Shown piece after piece: positions 14,385 to 19,905 of a stretch of DNA of 19,905 bases. The notes under the pieces were generated by a model. It was not told the DNA's origin. It searched no databases and saw nothing but the letters and a program-made list of their open reading frames with translations. The position numbers were made by a program, and so were the translations under genes. Location: the NCBI GenBank assembly GCA_046728155.1, contig JBKPDY010000145.1, forward strand, positions 1 through 19,905, written 5' to 3'. This DNA is from CAWDLX01 sp046728155. GTDB taxonomy: Bacteria; Actinomycetota; Actinomycetes; Mycobacteriales; Micromonosporaceae. Each line of letters starts with the position of its first letter. Within the stretch, counting starts at the first letter, position 1.

Positions 14385-15824
14385 ATGCGCATGCTTATTG
14401 AAAGGGCGTTCAGCCCCGACCTGACCTACGACGACGTGTTCCTTGTGCCCAACCGGTCGGCGGTCGAGTCGCGGAGCTCGGTCGACCTGTCGACGATGGA
14501 CGGAACGGGCACCACGGTCCCGATCGTGGTATCGAACATGACCGCAGTCGCCGGCCGCCGGATGGCGGAGACGGTGGCGCGACGTGGTGCACTGGCAGTC
14601 ATCCCGCAGGATATCCCGGTCGATGTCGTTGCCGAGGTGATCGGCTGGGTCAAGTCCCGACACGTGGTCTACGATACGGCGCTGGTGTTGGCCCCGACCG
14701 ACACGGTTTCCGACGCGTTGGCCCTACTGCCCAAGCGCGCCCACGGCGCCCTCGTGGTGGTCGACGACGGCCGGCCGGTCGGCGTCATCACTGAAGCCGA
14801 CTGCACCTCGGTGGACCGCTTCACACAGCTGAGAGCGGTGATGTCGAGTGACTTGCTGGCGCTTCCAGCTGACATTGGTCCGGCGGCGGCGTTTGATCGG
14901 CTCGCGGCCGGTAATCACCGGCTCGCACCGGTCGTGACCAACAATGGACGCTTGCTTGGAATACTCACCCGCAAGGGTGCACTGCGGGCGACACTCTACC
15001 GCCCCGCGACCGATGCCCTGGGCCGGCTGCGCATCGGCGCCGCGGTCGGTATATCCGGCGACGTGACCGGGCGGGCAGATAAGCTTCTCTCGGCCGGAGT
15101 GGATGTGCTTGTCATCGACACAGCCCACGGTCATCAGGACCAGATGCTCGCGGCGGTGCGAACGGTACGGGCGCTTGGGCCGTCCGTGCCCGTGGTCGCG
15201 GGCAACGTGGTCACCGCCGATGGTGTCGCCGACCTCGTCGAGGCGGGCGCTGACATTGTCAAGGTCGGGGTCGGGCCCGGCGCCATGTGTACGACCAGGA
15301 TGATTACCGGCGTCGGGCGGCCTCAGTTCTCCGCTGTGGCGGAGTGCGCAGCCAGGGCCCGCGAACTTCGCGCCCACGTCTGGGCCGACGGCGGTGTGCG
15401 ACGTCCCCGCGATGTTGCGCTGGCGCTCGCGGCCGGTGCGTCAAACGTGATGATCGGATCGTGGTTCGCCGGCACGCACGAGTCACCGGGTGACATCCAG
15501 CGCGACCCGGACGGTCGCCTGTACAAGGACAACTTCGGGATGGCGTCGGCTCGAGCGGTCAATCTTCGGACGGCCGAGGAGTCGGCCTACGAACGGGCTC
15601 GCAAGACCCTGTTCGAGGAGGGGATCTCCACCGCGAAGATGTACCTCGATCCACAGCGGCCGGGCATCGAGGACATTCTCGACTTGATCGTCGCCGGAGT
15701 TCGCAGCGCCTGCACGTACGCCGGAGCGCGCGACCTGGGCCAGTTCCACGAACGCGCTGTCGTGGGCGTGCACACATCAGCCGGGTATGCCGAGGGTATG
15801 CCGTTGCACGGTCTGCCGTTCTGA
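14385..15824 (+). CDS. guaB1: GuaB1-family IMP dehydrogenase-related protein (probable GMP reductase)
   Basis: 479 residues from the ATG at 14385; a second ATG follows at 14391, and the longer frame from 14256 would cover the motif sites. N-terminal FSPDLTYDDVFLVPNRSAVE and NMTAVAGRRMAETVARRGAL are typical of GuaB1. Two CBS domains (about 93-206) interrupt the barrel. The catalytic loop reads GVGPGAMCTTRMITGVG with C302, preceded by VLVIDTAHGHQDQM and VAGNVVTADG. Mycobacterial GuaB1 has been reported as a CBS-containing GMP reductase (GMP plus NADPH to IMP plus ammonia), rather than an IMP dehydrogenase, so purine recycling is the likely role. Its two upstream motif copies suggest it belongs to the stress regulon. 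No ribosome binding site is evident. Confidence 0.92.
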   Translation: MRMLIERAFSPDLTYDDVFLVPNRSAVESRSSVDLSTMDGTGTTVPIVVSNMTAVAGRRMAETVARRGALAVIPQDIPVDVVAEVIGWVKSRHVVYDTALVLAPTDTVSDALALLPKRAHGALVVVDDGRPVGVITEADCTSVDRFTQLRAVMSSDLLALPADIGPAAAFDRLAAGNHRLAPVVTNNGRLLGILTRKGALRATLYRPATDALGRLRIGAAVGISGDVTGRADKLLSAGVDVLVIDTAHGHQDQMLAAVRTVRALGPSVPVVAGNVVTADGVADLVEAGADIVKVGVGPGAMCTTRMITGVGRPQFSAVAECAARARELRAHVWADGGVRRPRDVALALAAGASNVMIGSWFAGTHESPGDIQRDPDGRLYKDNFGMASARAVNLRTAEESAYERARKTLFEEGISTAKMYLDPQRPGIEDILDLIVAGVRSACTYAGARDLGQFHERAVVGVHTSAGYAEGMPLHGLPF

Positions 15825-15905
15825 GGTCCCTACACCCGGAGATATGACGTCGGCATCCACAACGGCCTGATCGCGCCGATGGCCCCAGCGTTCGACCGTA
15901 CCCGG

Positions 15906-18597
15906 TCACGGACCCGTCTCCCCGACAACCGATCCTGTGAAGTAGCGGTGCCGGCGCGGCCACGGGTCGGCGCGCCGGTGCACCGTAGAACAGCCGCTTG
16001 CCGGCCTCGATGAGGGCCAGATAGCAGACCACCATGCCGGCCAGGGCGGCGAACAGGCCGACCGGCAGTGGCTGGAAGCCCAGGGTAGGTGCGACCGGAC
16101 TGCCTGGTAGCAGAGCGCCCACGGTGACCACGCCGAGCGCCTTCAGCGTGAGCGTCAGGCTGGGATGGCTTCGCACGAATGGGATGCGGCGTGTGCGGAT
16201 GGCGAAGATGACCAGGGTCTGGGTCGCGAGTGATTCGACGAACCAGCCGGAATGGAACAGCTCCGGGCCGGAGTGCAGGATCAACAGCAGGATGGCGAAG
16301 GTGGCGAAGTCGAACACCGAGCTGATCGGTCCGAAGTAGAGCATGAACCGGCGGATGAACCTGATGTCCCAGTGCGACGGACGGCGCAGCTGCTTCTCGT
16401 CGACATCGTCGGTGGGGATGGCCAGCTGGCTGGTGTCGTAGAGCAGGTTGTTGAGCAGGATCTGCGACGGCAGCATCGGCAGGAACGGCAGGAAAAGCGA
16501 ACCGCCGGCCGCACTGAACATGTTGCCGAAGTTGCTGGACGTGCCCATCAGCACGTACTTGATCGTGTTGGCGAAGATGCGCCGGCCCTCGACCACACCG
16601 TCGGCGAGCACGTCGAGGTCCTTCTCCAGGAGGATCACGTCGGCGGCGTCTTTGGCTACGTCGGTGGCCGAGTCGACAGAGATGCCGACGTCGGCGGCAT
16701 GCAGGGCGAGGGCGTCGTTGACGCCGTCGCCGAGGAACGCCACTCCGCCGACGGCGCGGCGTTGCAGTCGGACCAGCCGGGCTTTGTGCTCTGGGGTGAC
16801 CCGCGCGAACACGGTCGTGGCCGAGATGGCCGCGGTCAGTGCAGCGTCGTCGACGCGGTCGATGTCGGCGCCGGTGAGTATGCCGGCCACCGGAAGGCCC
16901 AAGCCGTGGCAGACCGTGGCCGCCACGGCCGCGTTGTCCCCAGTCACGATCTTGACCGCGATGCCGAGCGTGGCCAGCCGCTGGAGGGCCCGTGCGGCAT
17001 CCGGTTTCGGTGGGTCCAAGAAGACCAGCAGGCCGGCCAGGCGCAGGTCGCGTTCGGCCTCGGTGGCCAGCTCGGTAACCTCGGCGGCCGGGCGGGTGGC
17101 GACGGCGACCACCCGGTTGCCGGCCGCGAACTCCGCGGCCAGCACGTCGTGGGCGCCGGCCGGGACGTCGGCGCATCGGGCCAGGACCGCCTCAGGGGCA
17201 CCTTTGGTCACCAGAAGGCGGTGGCCGGCATCGTCGGCGACCAGGACCGAGACCAGGCGCCGTTCGTGGTCGGACGGCAGCGTGGCCAGCCGCCGGTAGC
17301 CATCTGGCGCGCCCCGGTGGGCGGCGGCCACCGGAGAATCCCAGAGGGCCAGGTCAAGTGGGTTGCCGCCGACCGCGTGTCCGTCGGCGACATCGGCCTC
17401 CGTGCAGACCAGCCCGCGGCGCAGCGTGTCGTCCGGGGAACCGCCATCGCACGGCACCGCCCGCATGAAGCTGATCCGCCCCTGGGTCAAGGTGCCGGTC
17501 TTGTCGGTGAACAGCGTGTTCACATCGCCGAGGTCCTCGATGCACACCAGCCGCTTGACCAGGACCTTGAGTCGCATTATCCGCCGTGACCCGGCGGCCA
17601 GGCTGGTGGAGACGACGGCCGGCAGCAGTTGCGGAGTGATCCCGACCGCGATGGCCAAGGAGAACAGCAGCGCGTCCAGCAACGGCTTGTGCAGCGCTAC
17701 GTTGATCACGAAGATCGACGTGGTCAGCGCCCCTGCCACGTACACCAGAAGCATGGAGAACCGGCGCAGACCGACCTGGAACTCGGTCTCGGTCTGTGGC
17801 CGGCGCTCAGCCCGGCCGCGATACGCCCGAACTCGGTGCTCCCGCCCGTTGCTACCACCACGCCGCGGCCCGCACCCGCGTGCACCACGGCACCCATCAG
17901 GGCCGCGCTGGACAGGTCGGCCAGACCGCTGTCGGACGGGACCGGGTCAGTCGTCTTCTCCACCGGCAGCGACTCACCGGTCAGGACCGACTCGTCGCAC
18001 TCCAGGCCGGTGATGTCCAGCAGCCGGATGTCCGCCGGGACCACGTCGCCCAGCCGCAGGTCGACCAGATCACCCGGTACCAGCGCGGTCACATCCACGG
18101 AGACCGGCCGGCCATCCCTGATGACAACCGTGCGGTGCCGTATCTCTGCGTGCAACGCCTGCGCCGCCCGCTCCGCGCCGGTACTCGTTGGCGAACCCCA
18201 GGCCCACCGACAAAGCGACGATCGCCCCGATGATCATCGCGTCGGTGCCTTCCCTGAGGAACGACGAGGCCAGCGCGGCGGCCAGAGGCAATCCCAACAG
18301 CGGTGAACGGATCTGGTGCCACAACACCGGCAGCACCCGGGCCTCATGCGAGGCGACGGCGTTCGGTCCGTACACGGCAAGCCGCCCCGCCGCCTCGCCC
18401 GCTGTCAGACCCGATCCTCCTACACCCAGCCGGGCACAGACCTCGGCCCCAGCCAGGCGCGTCGCCTCCGCGATTCCAAAGTCTTTCCGGCCCGGGACCT
18501 GATCGGGGGCTCGACAGCATCGACCCGCAACTGCTCGTGGAGTTGCTCGCGTCGCCGGCCACCGTAACCCTTGTGGACCTCGGCCGTGCAGGATCAC
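15906..18597 (-). pseudogene. mgtA: MgtA-type P-type ATPase split by frameshifts
   Basis: Three overlapping frames together make one P-type ATPase. The N-terminal part (18597 to about 18181) has the cation-ATPase N-domain (AAGRLAVYGPNAVASHEARV) and first membrane helices, ending at FANEYR. After a one-base insertion, the actuator domain follows (AERAAQALHAEIRHRT, then VLTGESLPVEKT). After a one-base loss near 17803-17806, the remaining part runs TETEFQVGLRRFSMLLVYVA, DKTGTLTQGRISF (phospho-aspartate), KIVTGDN, FLGDGVNDALALHAADVGIS and SSNFGNMFSAAGGS, NNLLYDTSQ, typical of MgtA/MgtB magnesium importers. After KRLFYGAP the open frame runs on to 15559, antisense through guaB1. Another frame gives a plausible tail ending at a TGA at 15908-15906. 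No good start with a ribosome binding site is visible. The gene is either inactive or the sequence carries indel errors. Confidence 0.82.
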
Positions 18598-18670
18598 GGC
18601 GGGGAAGGGCGCGGACGGGAACGCGCCCTCCCGGTGTTGCAGCTACATCTGCCGGTCTTCCGTGCCTCGC

Positions 18671-19747
18671 TCAGCACCCTGTCCATACGACGGCATGTCC
18701 AGACCCGAACAGTCCGTCTGATCCCGCGGCGGTTCCGTAGTCGCTCAGGACGGTGGGGTAACCGTCGAGCATGCGGACTTGCCCGTTGCGGTAGATGAGC
18801 GCGTTGAACGTGGCGACCGTACCGTCCTTGTTGACGGCGGTTGCCGCGCCGAGCTCGGTTGAGATGACCTGGGCGTTGCCGTTGCTCAGGTTCCACAGGG
18901 CCACGACACCGAAGCCGTCGGCAGTGACCACCTCGCCGGTGACCCACTCGTCGTGGATGGCGACGCCGAACGGGGACCCGGTGGCGGCGGGAGCGTTGAG
19001 CGGGTAGCCGCTGCCACGTGCGGGCCAGACGAAGCGGCGCGCCTCGGGCGTCGTGCGTTGGCCGAGCAGCCCGAGCGCTGTGCCGTTGTCGTCGATGTCG
19101 ATCCCGGTTGCCCAGGGTGGCGATTGGCCGTCGACCGTGAGCTCGCGCACGCTGCCCGGGTTGTCGGCTGACCAGATCACCGCGTGGGAAACGACCGGGT
19201 CGACTGAGTCGTCCTCGCTGGTTCCCACGATCTCACCGCGTTTGTTGATCGCGACCGCATTGGTCGCGTCCGTTGGCTTGAGACCCGGTAACAGGGTGAA
19301 ACTGCCATTGGAATACATCCATGCGTCGGTGTGGAAGGTACTGAGGTCGGTGACCCGGTTCCCGATCGCGACCCCGTGGCCGTTGATGCCGGTCACGTGC
19401 ACCTCGGCGTGCCACGCCCCCAGCAAGAGGCCGAGCCGCTCCCGCAGCAAGTTGGCAGGGCCGCCTCCGATACGGTCGTCTCCAGATCGGACAAGAATGC
19501 CGAACGCGGACTCACCCTCGGCACACCGCTCGGCTTTGCGGGTCGGTTCCTCAAACGAATCACCGGCGCCCGCTAATCCGGGTCCACGCAGGGCGACTGC
19601 GCGAGCAGCCTCATCCATGCGAAGGGGGTGCCATCCGACGGCGTCCACCGTTGGATCCAAGGCGCGCTCGGTGCGTCTCCTGCTCATTCCGGGCATCCTG
19701 GCGATGCTGCTGGGCGATCTGGACAGCACCCCGCGCCGGGTGGACAC
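18671..19747 (-). CDS. HAF-type repeat protein, N-terminus uncertain
   Basis: The convincing part is the C-terminal 247 residues (about 19414 to 18671). It shows repeated units of the kind A-x-x-I-N-x-x-G-x-x-V-G followed by H-A-x-x-W: VTGINGHGVAIGN, AVAINKRGEIVGTSED then SHAVIWS, GIDIDDNGTALGLLG, and a final GSGHAVVW. This matches the HAF / 'extracellular repeat' family, whose members are usually secreted and of unknown function. The first 110 residues of the open frame (19747 to about 19415) are arginine-rich, show no signal peptide and look unlike the rest. The true N-terminus may be lost or in another frame, as with other genes nearby. Confidence 0.55.
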   Translation of the reverse strand: MSTRRGVLSRSPSSIARMPGMSRRRTERALDPTVDAVGWHPLRMDEAARAVALRGPGLAGAGDSFEEPTRKAERCAEGESAFGILVRSGDDRIGGGPANLLRERLGLLLGAWHAEVHVTGINGHGVAIGNRVTDLSTFHTDAWMYSNGSFTLLPGLKPTDATNAVAINKRGEIVGTSEDDSVDPVVSHAVIWSADNPGSVRELTVDGQSPPWATGIDIDDNGTALGLLGQRTTPEARRFVWPARGSGYPLNAPAATGSPFGVAIHDEWVTGEVVTADGFGVVALWNLSNGNAQVISTELGAATAVNKDGTVATFNALIYRNGQVRMLDGYPTVLSDYGTAAGSDGLFGSGHAVVWTGC

Positions 19748-19772
19748 TCACTCGCAGGCGGAGGGAGGCCTC
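19415..19772. other. Region without a recognised gene
   Basis: The minus strand carries the doubtful N-terminal extension of the HAF-type open frame. The plus strand has no recognisable product until the gene at 19773. The right end holds that gene's ribosome binding site (GAGGGAGG at 19761-19768). Confidence 0.4.
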
Positions 19773-19905
19773 ATGCTCACCTCGGGTTTCGCCCGTTGGG
19801 CGGCGTTGAGTGGTGCCCTATTCGTCGCGCTCTGGGTGACCGCGTTCCTGATCCTGGGCGACACGGTGGAGAGCAGCGATTCGGACGCGGCAATCTTGGC
19901 CTACT
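19773..19905 (+). CDS. Membrane protein, N-terminal part (runs off right edge)
   Basis: The ATG at 19773 is preceded by GAGGGAGG four bases upstream, one of the best ribosome binding sites in the window. The 44 visible residues begin MLTSGFARWAALSGALFVAL and continue into a hydrophobic helix (about 9-29), followed by an acidic stretch (GDTVESSDSDAAILAY). This looks like the first helix of a multi-pass membrane protein with an extracytoplasmic acidic loop. The family cannot be named from this much. Confidence 0.75.
   Translation, partial: MLTSGFARWAALSGALFVALWVTAFLILGDTVESSDSDAAILAY

Noticed and set aside
15559..15905. 3' extension of the P-type ATPase open frame antisense to guaB1
   Set aside because: The residues after KRLFYGAP are low-complexity R/C/P-rich and antisense to a well-supported gene. 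A better tail exists in another frame, ending at 15906.
18575..18585. GGACCTCGGCC near the 5' end of the MgtA-type gene as another operator copy
   Set aside because: The spacer is two bases and the last half-site base is wrong, so it is not distinguishable from chance in this GC-rich sequence.
1..19905. CRISPR arrays, tRNA or rRNA genes, insertion sequences
   Set aside because: No regularly spaced direct repeats, cloverleaf-like segments, transposase-like products or terminal inverted repeats with target duplications were seen on reading both strands. A covariance-model search was not possible.

Overview
The window is very GC-rich, and its families and GTG-rich starts point to a high-GC actinobacterium, plausibly from the Micromonosporaceae, Frankiales or a related order; the genus cannot be fixed from sequence reading alone. 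The gene content resembles the hypoxia/dormancy (DosR/DevR) regulon of mycobacteria: a DosR-like response regulator, CBS-domain proteins (compare Hrp1), an Acg-like nitroreductase, a tandem universal stress protein (USP), an iron-sulfur domain, a NarI-type cytochrome b subunit and P-type cation ATPases.

Layout, left to right. (1) 1-450 is a CBS-domain gene on the minus strand, broken by an internal deletion and frameshift. (2) 736-1377 encodes the DosR-like regulator, followed by an Acg-like nitroreductase (1666-2643) and a two-domain USP (2767-3642), all on the plus strand. (3) 3847-4619 (minus) holds two gene stumps: the C-terminal half of a second Acg-like nitroreductase, with a frameshift, and the C-terminal two-[4Fe-4S] tail of a GltD-like oxidoreductase. 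(4) 4635-7337 (minus) is an intact fusion of a GNAT acetyltransferase with an ADP-forming acyl-CoA synthetase. (5) 7442-7885 is a junction of two more stumps, a USP C-terminal domain (minus) abutting a P-type ATPase fragment (plus). (6) 7963-9657 (minus) is a Tat-exported multicopper oxidase. (7) 10010-10669 is an orphan NarI (plus), converging on a CBS-CBS-BON protein (minus, 10684-11322). (8) 11546-12076 encodes a conserved protein of unknown function, followed by an ABC exporter pair (12154-14237) and a GuaB1-type IMP dehydrogenase/GMP reductase (14385-15824). (9) 15906-18597 (minus) is an MgtA-type P-type ATPase split by frameshifts. (10) 18671-19747 (minus) is an ORF with HAF-type repeats, and a membrane-protein gene starts at 19773 and runs off the right edge.

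The most interesting signal is a recurrent intergenic motif, GGNCCTTCGGCCC (palindromic skeleton GGNCC-N3-GGNCC). It lies upstream of the regulator, the nitroreductase, the GNAT-synthetase fusion, the divergent CBS-BON/11546 pair and GuaB1 (two copies), with a weaker copy upstream of NarI. The regulator keeps the activation and DNA-contact residues of mycobacterial DosR at the same residue numbers. The motif is therefore a good candidate for its operator, with half-sites spaced one base wider than in the mycobacterial box. No DosS/DosT-like sensor kinase is encoded in the window. Together these suggest a locally clustered, partly decaying low-oxygen/stress regulon that has drawn in purine salvage (GuaB1) and acyl-CoA metabolism or protein acetylation.
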